Below, in pieces: positions 1-7,378 of a DNA stretch of 45,728 nucleotides. The translations under genes were made by a program, and so were the position numbers. Source of the DNA: Thermogemmatispora sp. (GTDB lineage Bacteria; Chloroflexota; Ktedonobacteria; Ktedonobacterales; Ktedonobacteraceae); NCBI RefSeq assembly GCF_019683635.1, contig NZ_JADGIA010000015.1:1-45728 (forward strand), given 5' to 3'. Below the pieces are notes generated by a model that worked only from the letters and a program-made list of their open reading frames with translations, did no database searches and was not told where the DNA came from. Numbering within the stretch: the stretch's first letter is position 1; each line of letters begins with the position of its first letter.

Positions 1-38
1 CGTACTTTACATTATTCCGTCTAAATATAGAAGTATTT

Positions 39-59
39 GGATCTATATATGATAGATCC
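39..59. repeat. 8-bp inverted repeat in AT-rich left edge
   Basis: GGATCTAT (39-46) and ATAGATCC (52-59) are perfect inverted copies around a 5-bp centre. It lies in an AT-rich stretch unlike the GC-rich rest. It could be an operator or a terminator stem for a gene beyond the left edge. I see no supported gene in positions 1-506; open frames there have poor composition and no ribosome binding site. Confidence 0.4.
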
Positions 60-518
60 CATCTCGTAAAAACCTGCGCTGCGGCCCCCAGGGATAGCCG
101 GAGCGCTCCTTATTGAGGCGTGGAAGAGGGCTAATGTCATCAATTGCAGTATAGAGATTGATGCTGTATACTGTTTCCATGATGGCAATAGCCTGCACGT
201 GTAACTGGAACATTTACTTCCCATATCAGTACCATGTAATGTGATGTGGTGTCTCAATTATAGCCATCGGGTCCGGGAAGTGCCGCTAGCAGAGCAGTTG
301 CGCATCGCAGGTGCGAGGGATGCCAGGAACATGACGCAAAAGTGGTAAGGTTGGATATCATGCCTGGCCATATATCTCTTCTGCTGGAGTGTGACACGCA
401 ATTCGGGAGGCGTCGCCGGGGGCAGCCCCTGAAGATGAGCGCGGGATTTCCCTGTCTGATGGAACGGCAGCCAGGAACGGGTTAAAGGTGTGTCCATCTC
501 TTTGTTATGGAGCGTGAC

Positions 519-1439
519 ATGACCCTTGGCAACGAGATCAATGTGGTGACCGGTGCCTTTAGCTATACTGGTCAGTACATTGCGCGACGCTTGCTGGCCA
601 GTGGCAAGGAAGTGCGCACTCTCACTGGTCATCCCCAGCGTGCCCATCCTTTGAGCGGTCAGGTGCGGGCCTTTCCTTTGGCCTTTGATAATCCACCCCT
701 TTTACGAGAGGCTCTTAAAGGGGCGCGTGTTCTCTACAACACCTACTGGATACGTTTCCCTTATGGCCAACAAAGCTACGAGCGTGCCGTCGAGAATACA
801 CGTCGTCTCTTCACAGCGGCGCGGGAAGCCGGCGTTGAACGCATTGTCCACGTGAGCATCAGCAATCCAAGTCTCTCCTCGCCGTTCCCTTACTTCCGTG
901 GCAAGGCTCTGTTGGAACAGGACTTGAGACAGAGTGGCCTCTCCTACGCGATTGTGCGTCCAACGGTGATCTTTGGCCGCGAGGATATTCTGATCAATAA
1001 TATCGCCTGGCTGCTAAGGCACTTCCCGCTCTTTGCCCTCTTTGGCAACGGAGACTATCAGCTGCAGCCGGTTTATGTGGAGGATATGGCCGACTTGACA
1101 GTGCGGGTGGGGCAACAGAGCGAGGATGTCATTGTCGACGCTGCCGGGCCAGATATCTTCTCCTATAGAGAGATGGTCGCACTAATAGCGCGCATTCTAG
1201 GGCGGCGTGTGTGGCTGGTGCCGGCGCCGCCGACTCTGGTTTTAGCTCTGGGCCAGTTTCTCTCTCTGTTTGTCGGCGATGTCCTGATCACGCGCGATGA
1301 GATCGATGGCCTGATGGCCAATCTTCTGGTCTCGCACGAGGCACCTACAGGCCAGACGCATCTCGCCGACTGGTTACAGGCCCATGCGGCAGAGATAGGC
1401 CGGCGTTATGCCTCAGAGCTGGCGCGTCACTATCGCTAA
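519..1439 (+). CDS. NAD(P)-binding atypical SDR / NmrA-like (NDUFA9-like) protein
   Basis: A Rossmann-fold protein of about 306 residues. The N-terminus holds a beta-strand and glycine-rich dinucleotide loop (VVTGAFSYTGQYIA). Further on are the features of atypical short-chain dehydrogenases: an N-T-R-x-L-F-T-A-A helix, a V-E-R-I-V-H-V-S-I strand, a Y-F-R-G-K-A segment where the classical YxxxK would be, and an R-P-T-V-I-F-G motif. This pattern fits the complex-I NDUFA9-like/NmrA group, which bind NAD(P) and act as oxidoreductases, redox sensors or assembly factors. The substrate cannot be told. I chose the ATG at 519 because GGAG lies 6 nt upstream; an in-frame ATG at 507 lacks a Shine-Dalgarno. 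The gene converges on the 1574-2995 gene. Confidence 0.85.
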   Translation: MTLGNEINVVTGAFSYTGQYIARRLLASGKEVRTLTGHPQRAHPLSGQVRAFPLAFDNPPLLREALKGARVLYNTYWIRFPYGQQSYERAVENTRRLFTAAREAGVERIVHVSISNPSLSSPFPYFRGKALLEQDLRQSGLSYAIVRPTVIFGREDILINNIAWLLRHFPLFALFGNGDYQLQPVYVEDMADLTVRVGQQSEDVIVDAAGPDIFSYREMVALIARILGRRVWLVPAPPTLVLALGQFLSLFVGDVLITRDEIDGLMANLLVSHEAPTGQTHLADWLQAHAAEIGRRYASELARHYR

Positions 1440-1441
1440 AA

Positions 1442-1532
1442 GAGGACTGAACAAGGGGGAGAAGGAGCTGGTCCCTTCACTGGTTCCCCGGCTCCCATAT
1501 CTCCCATGTCTCTCATAGTTCCTACAGTCCTC
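1442..1532. terminator. Nested inverted repeats between convergent genes
   Basis: GAGGACTG (1442-1449) pairs with CAGTCCTC (1525-1532). Inside it, GGGAGA (1457-1462) pairs with TCTCCC (1500-1505) and GGAGC (1464-1468) with GCTCC (1491-1495), giving one long imperfect hairpin. It lies in the gap between two convergent genes, so a bidirectional transcription-end structure is likely. There is no clean T tract. Confidence 0.4.
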
Positions 1533-1573
1533 CTTTCTCCAACCTGTTCATCAGCCACGGCCTCTGTGCCTGG

Positions 1574-2995
1574 CTACTCTTGATTCGTGTTCTGGCTGCG
1601 GCCTGGCAAGACTGACAAGCCGCTTTGTACCTGGCGCATCAGGGCCTCCAGCGAAACCTCTGTGGGAGCGGTACTTGCCTGCTCTTCTTGTTGTGACTCT
1701 GCAGTAAGCGAGTGCTCTCCTTCTCCATGCTTCCGGGACTGCTCAGGCTGTAAGCCGTTTGTGGCTGGCCTCACGCTCGACAACGGGAGCGTTTCGCTCT
1801 CGTTGAGGGCGCTGAAGCGCGTACTTGCCGGCTTCTGGCGCCGCTGGCGGTACTGTACAAAGCCGCCGAGCAGCCCGAAGAGGAGCAAGCCGCCGACTGT
1901 AGTCCCCAGTAGCCCCGGTAGCAGGTGACTAAAAGAAGAGGTCGGACTGGCCGGAGCTGTTGTCTGCGACTGGCTTCCCGGGTTGGTGCTGGCGGTGGCG
2001 ATCGCCGGCATCCGATTGGTGTTGTTATCAGCGGTGGCCGTTGGCCGGGCAGGCGTTGGCGTTGCGGTATGCGTTGGCGTCGGCGAGGGTGTTGTCGCCG
2101 GAGTGGCCTGCGGCATCGAGGTCGACACTGGTATGGGCGCGGGGTTAATCGTAAAAGCGACGCTGGCGCTCAGGGTAGCGGGAGAGCTGCTACCGGCGCT
2201 GGCCTTGATTTGGGCTGAACCAGAAAGCCCGTTGGGAATGGTGATGCTGCGCGTGAAGTTTCCCTGTCCATCGCTCGTGACGCTTCCCAGGCTTATGGTG
2301 GTGTTACCAGCCTGCAAGACCAGCGTCACCTGTGTCCCTCCGGGCAGGAAATTGCTGCCAGTGACGGTAGCGGTCTGGCCGGCTGTAACCTGCGTTGGGC
2401 TGATGCTCAGCGTAGGGGAGGCGCTTGACAGCAGGGTATAGCTACCGGCCACGGTTGGCGTGGCCCCAATGAGGGCGCATATTTTGTAGGTACCCGGGGC
2501 CAGATTACCTGGCAAGACCAGCCAGCCGCTGAAGCTACCGCCCTCTACCGTGCCCGGCTGGCTATTGCTCGCTGGTGTGTAGCCTAGCAAGCAATCCTGT
2601 TGGCTGTAACCGAGCGCGACCTGGCTGCCATCACTCAGCTGAGTCCAACCCGAACCGCTGACAGTAATCACTGTCCCTGCCGGTCCCGAACTGGGGCTAC
2701 TGCTCAGTGTTCCGCCGTCCCTGCTCGCGGCCAGCGCTGGGCCAGCGCTGCCCATAGCGAGCAACCAGATTGCTAGTAGCCCGATCAGTAAGAGAGCCGC
2801 GCCTCTTGCTGGGCTGCAAAAAAGCCAGGCTCCAGATTGCCTCTGGCGCGGTGGCCGCCGTCTGCGTGTGGGGGCCTGGTTGGTAGCGCCGAAAGTTGCA
2901 ACTATCTCTCTTGCGTCCGCCATTCTGCCGTTAAAATAGCTCCCGCTGGCGGGAGCCTGGCCGCTATGATGTGCGGTGATTGCGTATAAATCCAT
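1574..2995 (-). CDS. Membrane-anchored surface protein with Ig/TIG-like domains and Pro/Thr linker
   Basis: A 473-residue protein of unknown job but clear layout. An Arg-rich stretch (TRRRRPPRQRQ, about residues 43-53) precedes a hydrophobic helix (about 66-90) ending in ALAAS, which looks like a signal peptide or signal anchor with a long positive n-region. Two beta-rich modules follow; the second opens with SPTQVTAGQTATVTGSNFLP, typical of IPT/TIG-like domains. Next come a Pro/Thr-rich linker and a second membrane helix (about residues 358-380) followed by QYRQRRQK, which leaves a cytosolic tail of about 90 residues. The expected topology is an extracytoplasmic Ig region with a C-terminal anchor. 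The start is uncertain: an internal ATG at 2923 gives a more normal N-terminus, but neither ATG has a good Shine-Dalgarno. Confidence 0.75.
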   Translation of the reverse strand: MDLYAITAHHSGQAPASGSYFNGRMADAREIVATFGATNQAPTRRRRPPRQRQSGAWLFCSPARGAALLLIGLLAIWLLAMGSAGPALAASRDGGTLSSSPSSGPAGTVITVSGSGWTQLSDGSQVALGYSQQDCLLGYTPASNSQPGTVEGGSFSGWLVLPGNLAPGTYKICALIGATPTVAGSYTLLSSASPTLSISPTQVTAGQTATVTGSNFLPGGTQVTLVLQAGNTTISLGSVTSDGQGNFTRSITIPNGLSGSAQIKASAGSSSPATLSASVAFTINPAPIPVSTSMPQATPATTPSPTPTHTATPTPARPTATADNNTNRMPAIATASTNPGSQSQTTAPASPTSSFSHLLPGLLGTTVGGLLLFGLLGGFVQYRQRRQKPASTRFSALNESETLPLSSVRPATNGLQPEQSRKHGEGEHSLTAESQQEEQASTAPTEVSLEALMRQVQSGLSVLPGRSQNTNQE

Positions 2996-3003
2996 CCTTA
3001 TTC

Positions 3004-3033
3004 AGTGTAAGGATGCATTTCCCTATGTGTCAA
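3004..3033 (-). promoter_or_regulatory. Candidate sigma70-type promoter of the surface-protein gene
   Basis: On the minus strand TTGACA (3028-3033) and TACACT (3004-3009) are separated by 18 bp. The expected start near 2997 is almost on top of the ATG at 2995. Either the mRNA is leaderless or translation begins at the ATG at 2923. In the second case the 70-nt leader would contain the perfect GCTCCCGC/GCGGGAGC hairpin near 2938-2957, followed by a short T-rich run. Confidence 0.5.
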
Positions 3034-3073
3034 GAAAGCACGCATGGGCCTTGCCAGAAAGGCTATGCCTCGA

Positions 3074-3514
3074 CTATGCCTCGACCAGCTCAATGGTCAC
3101 CTCATAGCTGAGGCCCCCTGGGGCGCCGCTAGAAAGGGGCACCTGCTGCGTATGCAGATCGCAGGCGCTTTCTGCATAATAGTCGAAGTGCACAGCGATA
3201 GGCGCCCCGCCTGCTGGCTCGCTAAAGAGGAGGGTGCGCCCGGTCGAGGAGAGGTAGCTTGTGCGCAGGGCATCGCGGTAGGACTGGCCGCTCAGGCCGG
3301 TAGGTTGGCCATCGTAACCGACCAGGTCGTTGAGGCAGAGGATCGTCATGCTCCAGGTCCGTCGGCCCGGGCCAAGATCGACGTAACCCTCGCCCCCGTC
3401 GGCGCGCACGCTGGCCCGGCGGATGCGCGGCTGCGTCATGCGGTAGCTACCTGGCTTCACGAAGTAGCCGACTCCATCCAGGATAATCTCGCAGTCCACG
3501 CCGATGGTAGGCAT
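3074..3514 (-). CDS. Putative phage-tail (Dit-like) virion protein
   Basis: 146 residues, last gene of the minus-strand virion arm. The layout resembles the N-terminal domain of distal-tail (Dit) and minor tail proteins: a start describing a fixed geometry (VDCEIILDGVGYFV), a central RRTWSMTILCLND strand, then a Y-R-D-A-L-R-T-S-Y-L helix, a G-R-T-L-L-F-S-E-P-A-G hairpin and a closing Y-E-V-T-I-E-L-V-E strand. It is small for a full Dit. A GAGGAGG Shine-Dalgarno lies 10 nt before the ATG and overlaps the end of the upstream gene (5 bp apart), so the two are probably translated together. The family call is inferred from pattern and context. Confidence 0.55.
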   Translation of the reverse strand: MPTIGVDCEIILDGVGYFVKPGSYRMTQPRIRRASVRADGGEGYVDLGPGRRTWSMTILCLNDLVGYDGQPTGLSGQSYRDALRTSYLSSTGRTLLFSEPAGGAPIAVHFDYYAESACDLHTQQVPLSSGAPGGLSYEVTIELVEA

Positions 3515-3519
3515 ACAGA

Positions 3520-3915
3520 CTAGACCTCCTCATTGCGGCAGTGTGTGGGCCTGATAGGGTTGTTTCCCGAGCTGGCTGCTTGAGCAGGCGGATCTTTCTC
3601 GATGATGCGACTGGCCTGGGTGCAGAAGCCGCTCTGGTCGTGGATGCTGACCAGCTCGCCATCGATGGTGACGTGGAGGCCGCGCTGCTGCAGAGCCAGG
3701 CGGATGGTACCGATAATCTGGCTCAGGCGCAGGTTCTCCTTCTCTAGCGTTGTCAGGCGATCCTTGAGCGTATCAATCTCGTGCTGCATGGCGCTGATGA
3801 CACGCGCCTTGACCTCGTCGGCGGTGCGGGCAAAGCCATGATGGTAGGCCACAAAGGCGCCCGCAATCAGTGCCAGAGTGATGAGCAGGTTGGTCAGACT
3901 AAGCAGGTCCTGCAT
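3520..3915 (-). CDS. Small membrane coiled-coil protein of the virion module
   Basis: 131 residues. A single hydrophobic helix (about residues 7-26, LTNLLITLALIAGAFVAYHH) is followed by a predicted coiled coil (about 32-68, heptads in DEVKARVISAMQHEIDTLKD and the following TTLEKENLRL), then a basic to neutral tail. AAGGAG lies 8 nt before the ATG. The topology, one membrane span with a coiled-coil tail, resembles some phage holin- or spanin-like accessory proteins, but no family is recognisable. It sits between the connector gene and the Dit-like gene in the same operon. Confidence 0.6.
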   Translation of the reverse strand: MQDLLSLTNLLITLALIAGAFVAYHHGFARTADEVKARVISAMQHEIDTLKDRLTTLEKENLRLSQIIGTIRLALQQRGLHVTIDGELVSIHDQSGFCTQASRIIEKDPPAQAASSGNNPIRPTHCRNEEV

Positions 3916-3964
3916 GGGTGGTGCTCCTTCTTCTTCGTTGGGCGATCAAGCGGCTGGACCCGTG

Positions 3965-5131
3965 CTAGAGGCGAGCCCAGCGGGCCGGGATATCGCCCCA
4001 CTGTACACGTGCTGCGCTGGCGAAGTCGCGTTGGTTGCGAATCTCCTGGAGGCGGGCCTCGAACTGGGTTCGGCGAGCGGCAATAGCCTCTTGCCAGGCG
4101 CGGGGAATAGCGCTGTCGTCGAGGTGGTCATGCAGCTCTCCGTCCTGAAAGCTGAAGTTGTCGTTCGTGGGCACCTGATACGCCTCCATAGCGTAGAGAC
4201 TGGCCCCCAGGACAATGAGATCGCGATGCATCTCGGGAATAGTAGAGCCGCTGCTATCGAGCTGGTGCCTGGTGGCGTAGAAGACACGCATGACCAGGGT
4301 GTTGTCACGAGGCAGCTCTGAGCTGGAGAGTTTGAGGGTAAAGCTTGGGGTCTGAGAGGCGGGCTGACCCTGCCCGCTACCAGCACTGCCCTGGGGACCG
4401 AGATTCCCGCCCGCAGCCAGCGCTGTGCTACTCTCGAAAAGATTGGAATATTCGGCGAAGTCGCGCTCCAGGGGTGGCCAGAGCATGACGCCGCTGGTGT
4501 TCACGGTGGGCGCTGGTGGTCTGCCGGCCAGGACGCTATCGGCTGTCGTGTCAAGGTAGCTGGTGCTGCTATTTTCTGCCAGAGTAGTCAGCAGCAGTAG
4601 TGTGTTGCCGCCGGCCTGAGTGCGGTAGAGGTTGCGCCCGATGACGTTATGGAAGGCACTGCTGGCAGAGGTGGGCTGCGTCGGCCCGAGAGGGATGTTG
4701 CTCAAGCTGACACTACTGTTGTTCGTCACCGAGACACTGATGACGGGGGAGGGGGTGGTCTCGCCACCCTCGCTCAGGAAGGTGACAGCGTATTGATAGA
4801 GGCCGGCGCTTAGTCCACCGCTGCTGCCGGGGCTAGCACTCATGCCGCCTGGTGGTGGCTGGAAGTAGCTGCCGTAAGCCTGCAGTGGGTAGATGATGCG
4901 TTCAATCCACCAGACTGGATAGACTGGATTCCACGGTTGCGGATAAGGATAAGTCCGCTGGTAGGGGCGTGTGTTCATATCGCAGTAGCCGATATTGGGA
5001 TAATACTGACTGTAGCGGATGACAGCTTTGTCGATCGCGCGCTCCAGGTCTGCGTTCGACCAGCGCTGATTTGGCCCGGTGGGGTCGAAGAGATCGAGAC
5101 GCAAGGCATTTTCGATGTCCAGGAGGTTCAT
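3965..5131 (-). CDS. Head-tail connector (gp6/gp15-like adaptor) with inserted Ig/Fn3-like domain
   Basis: 388 residues. The first 48 (MNLLDIENALRLD, then WSNADLERAIDKAVIRYSQYYP) match the helical start of phage head-tail connector proteins, which form a ring under the portal. A helical C-terminus (about 325-388, MHRDLIVLGASLYAMEAY, then R-R-T-Q-F-E-A-R-L-Q-E-I-R) closes that fold. In between, residues about 107-208 form a beta-rich module starting AGLYQYAVTFLSEGGETTPS, typical of Ig/Fn3-like virion decorations. Typical connectors have about 100-200 residues, so this one is enlarged. I chose the ATG at 5131 because it begins the conserved domain and has GGAGG about 13 nt upstream; the frame opens further up to 5257 with non-coding-like sequence. 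Confidence 0.75.
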   Translation of the reverse strand: MNLLDIENALRLDLFDPTGPNQRWSNADLERAIDKAVIRYSQYYPNIGYCDMNTRPYQRTYPYPQPWNPVYPVWWIERIIYPLQAYGSYFQPPPGGMSASPGSSGGLSAGLYQYAVTFLSEGGETTPSPVISVSVTNNSSVSLSNIPLGPTQPTSASSAFHNVIGRNLYRTQAGGNTLLLLTTLAENSSTSYLDTTADSVLAGRPPAPTVNTSGVMLWPPLERDFAEYSNLFESSTALAAGGNLGPQGSAGSGQGQPASQTPSFTLKLSSSELPRDNTLVMRVFYATRHQLDSSGSTIPEMHRDLIVLGASLYAMEAYQVPTNDNFSFQDGELHDHLDDSAIPRAWQEAIAARRTQFEARLQEIRNQRDFASAARVQWGDIPARWARL

Positions 5132-5268
5132 TTTGTCTGGCAATCCTCCTTGCCACTTTTCGCTTAGTAGCCTCTGCCCGCGCCGCATGCGGGGAGGACC
5201 TCTTTCAGCGAAGCGGCAGCTGACTGAAGTCGCTCCCCGCAACGCGGTGGGGAACAAAACCCGGGCTC

Positions 5269-5865
5269 CTAGCTGATATAGCCACAGGTGGTGAGTGTAA
5301 CTGTGCAGGTTGCTCCTACGGCCCGGATGTCGATCTGCCCATTGCTGTCAAGCGGCAGGATAGCCTGACCCTGCCAGCGTGCTGTTGTGGAGAGCAGGTC
5401 GCCGCAGGTGACCGTCTGGGCAAGGTTGCCGCCGTGAGGGGCGATGTCCAGGTGAGCTGGCTGACTGCTGGCGCTAAAGGAGATTTTGGCCAGGATGGCC
5501 AGGGCGCCGGAGGGGATGCCGCTGCTGCCACCGACCAGCGTGAAGGTAGCGGTGGCTCCATTGCTGATGGCGACGTTATTGATCTGTTGCACGCCGCTGA
5601 CCAGGGTTAGGCGGCCTGGGGGTGGCGTAGGTAGACCGCTGAGACCGTTGGCATAGGTGGCAATAACCACGGCATCCTGGGGATTGTGTTCGTCGAAGAA
5701 GAGCACGGCGCACAAGGCTCCGACCAGGCCGCTGCTCCCGTCGAGGCTATTGGCTACCGGCACGCCTTGGAGCATATGGGAAGTGGCTTCAAAGAGCAAC
5801 ACCGAAGCCTGATACGTGCCTGGGTTGAAGGCCTGGATGATGCCGCGTCTGATGGTTACTCCCAT
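5269..5865 (-). CDS. Virion-like beta-rich protein, possibly OB-fold spike/baseplate type
   Basis: 198 residues, almost all predicted strand. The N-terminal 70 residues (MGVTIRRGIIQAFNPGTYQA, then V-L-L-F-E-A-T-S-H-M-L-Q-G-V-P-V-A, then G-A-L-C-A-V-L-F-F-D-E) resemble the OB-like start of baseplate-spike or gpV-type proteins, in which a ligand path and a short conduit loop are followed by a valve strand. The rest is a jelly-roll-like beta region with a Cys-rich end (CTVTLTTCGYIS). The Shine-Dalgarno is weak. Context, between the connector and the 351-residue repeat protein, supports a virion role. The exact family is not certain. Confidence 0.5.
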   Translation of the reverse strand: MGVTIRRGIIQAFNPGTYQASVLLFEATSHMLQGVPVANSLDGSSGLVGALCAVLFFDEHNPQDAVVIATYANGLSGLPTPPPGRLTLVSGVQQINNVAISNGATATFTLVGGSSGIPSGALAILAKISFSASSQPAHLDIAPHGGNLAQTVTCGDLLSTTARWQGQAILPLDSNGQIDIRAVGATCTVTLTTCGYIS

Positions 5866-5938
5866 AGCGTTTCTTCTGCTCTCTTTCTGGGGTGAGCCAG
5901 ACGCCTGTGGACAGCGCTGCCTTCAGATGAGTGGAAGG

Positions 5939-6229
5939 CTAGGCATCATTGGCTCCCTGACCGGGCTGTGGAGCCGAGTCGGGAGTGCCGCAGGCGTGGA
6001 AGCTCGCCGCCGTGTAGCTTGTACCGAGCAAGGCGTTGAAGGCCGCGGCGATGCTGGCAAAGGTCTGGCTGCCCGAGGGGTCAACGCGGCAGAAAATGCC
6101 GTCCTGGGGGAGCACTGCATCGCTGGTCGTTTGGAAGATGCACATGGTGCGCGGATTGAAGTAGCTACCCGCCGGCACTGTGCTGCCACCGTTGTAGCGT
6201 CCGTAGGCGAATTCGAGGATATCCATCAT
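5939..6229 (-). CDS. Small hypothetical virion-module protein
   Basis: 96 residues, no recognised family. The N-terminus MMDILEFAYGRYNGGSTVPA is followed by beta-like stretches and one amphipathic helix (FASIAAAFNALLG). AAGGAG lies 12-15 nt upstream of two adjacent ATG codons, so either may be used. It is collinear with the genes on both sides with short gaps of about 72 bp, which suggests co-transcription. I cannot assign a function. Confidence 0.55.
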   Translation of the reverse strand: MMDILEFAYGRYNGGSTVPAGSYFNPRTMCIFQTTSDAVLPQDGIFCRVDPSGSQTFASIAAAFNALLGTSYTAASFHACGTPDSAPQPGQGANDA

Positions 6230-6301
6230 GGTGTACGTTTGCTCCTTTCTCCGCTATGAGATCTGCTGCTATCAGCTGCTGAGGCTAACCGTGAGTGCCA
6301 G

Positions 6302-7357
6302 CTAGATTTCGAGCCATTTCAGCACGGCAGCCCAGCTGTTGCTGCTTGTTGCCACGTAGAGGGCCAGGCCGTTGCCTGGCGGCAAGATGATCAGAGTGCC
6401 GTTGCTGAGGAAGTCGATGGTGGTGTTGGAGACCAGTAGCAGGGTATCGATCTGGCTGCCCACTGGCGTAAGATTGTTATTGCTCATGCTGGCGCTGGCC
6501 ACGCTGGCGGGGCCGCCGGCCTTGAGGTTGAGCGGTGTGAGGGTAGTACCAAGGGCTGGGTCGCTGCTGGTCAGGTTGAGCTGGTGCCAGCTCGAAGCGG
6601 CCTCGGCCACACGTGCGGAGAAGACCAGTAGTGTTTTACCGGAGCTGCTCGGATTGAAAAGGCTAAGCCCGGTGGTGGCTGTGGCCGTGCTGGTTTGCTT
6701 GCCGGTAGTGACGCTATAGCCCTGGCCGTTGCCTAACCACTCGTTGAACTGCTGGCGTACAAAGACCGGGTTACTGACGCTGGGCGCGGCGCCGTTCCAC
6801 TGAGCGATATTGACCTGGGTACGCCCGGCGCTATCGAGCAGGATAGGGGTATCACCAGCACTGCTGCTCTTGCCGTAATTGGAGACGCGGAGTTCATTGC
6901 TGCTGTCCAGACCCGGGGCTATGCCGCCGATCTGGGCGACATTGATGGTCTGGTTGGGCACCAGTTGTAGGCGCCCGTTGCCATCGATAGCCAGTAGATT
7001 GCTGCCGTTGCCATCGGCCAGTCTAACCTGACCGATCAGATTGCTGCCAGAGGGTAGGGCTGGCAAACTGTTAATGTTAACGATCTGGCGTCCCGCACTG
7101 TCGAGCAGGATAGGGGTATCGCCTGGTGCGCTGTTTTTGCCGTAGAGACTCACGCCAAGGCGGTTGGCGCCGGCGCCATCGGCCTGGGGAGCGACGCCGT
7201 TCAGCTGGTTCAGGTTGACGTTCTGCTCGGCAGCGGCGTTGAGGGTAGCAGTCGTTTTCAGATTACCCTGGGCGTCGAGCTGCAGGGCCTGGCCCAGACC
7301 GGTGGGATTCAAGCCCCCGATCAGCAACGAGCCGTCGCTGTTGAGGTAGCCTGACAT
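6302..7357 (-). CDS. Virion-like repeat protein (possible tail-fibre or decoration)
   Basis: 351 residues, Gly/Asn/Ser/Leu-rich, low in charge. Two tandem copies of a unit of about 75 residues run in the first half. Each copy has an I/L-x-G-V/I-A-P segment, a Y-G-K block and an identical GDTPILLDSAGR (near residues 78-89 and 168-179), then a V-N-I strand. The C-terminal 140 residues form a beta-sandwich-like domain. Such stacked repeats ending in a globular head are common in fibre or decoration proteins. GGAGG sits 10 nt before the ATG. It lies 21 bp downstream of the protease-capsid gene and is probably its closest structural partner. Function inferred from context. Confidence 0.55.
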   Translation of the reverse strand: MSGYLNSDGSLLIGGLNPTGLGQALQLDAQGNLKTTATLNAAAEQNVNLNQLNGVAPQADGAGANRLGVSLYGKNSAPGDTPILLDSAGRQIVNINSLPALPSGSNLIGQVRLADGNGSNLLAIDGNGRLQLVPNQTINVAQIGGIAPGLDSSNELRVSNYGKSSSAGDTPILLDSAGRTQVNIAQWNGAAPSVSNPVFVRQQFNEWLGNGQGYSVTTGKQTSTATATTGLSLFNPSSSGKTLLVFSARVAEAASSWHQLNLTSSDPALGTTLTPLNLKAGGPASVASASMSNNNLTPVGSQIDTLLLVSNTTIDFLSNGTLIILPPGNGLALYVATSSNSWAAVLKWLEI

Positions 7358-7378
7358 AGGGTCCTGCCTCCTGTCTGC

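Noticed and set aside
258..647. Open frame on the minus strand near the left edge
   Set aside because: It overlaps the SDR gene, has no ribosome site and reads like low-quality shadow sequence.
1925..2441. Plus-strand frames within the surface-protein gene
   Set aside because: They are antisense shadows of the Pro/Thr and Ig coding region; no start signals.
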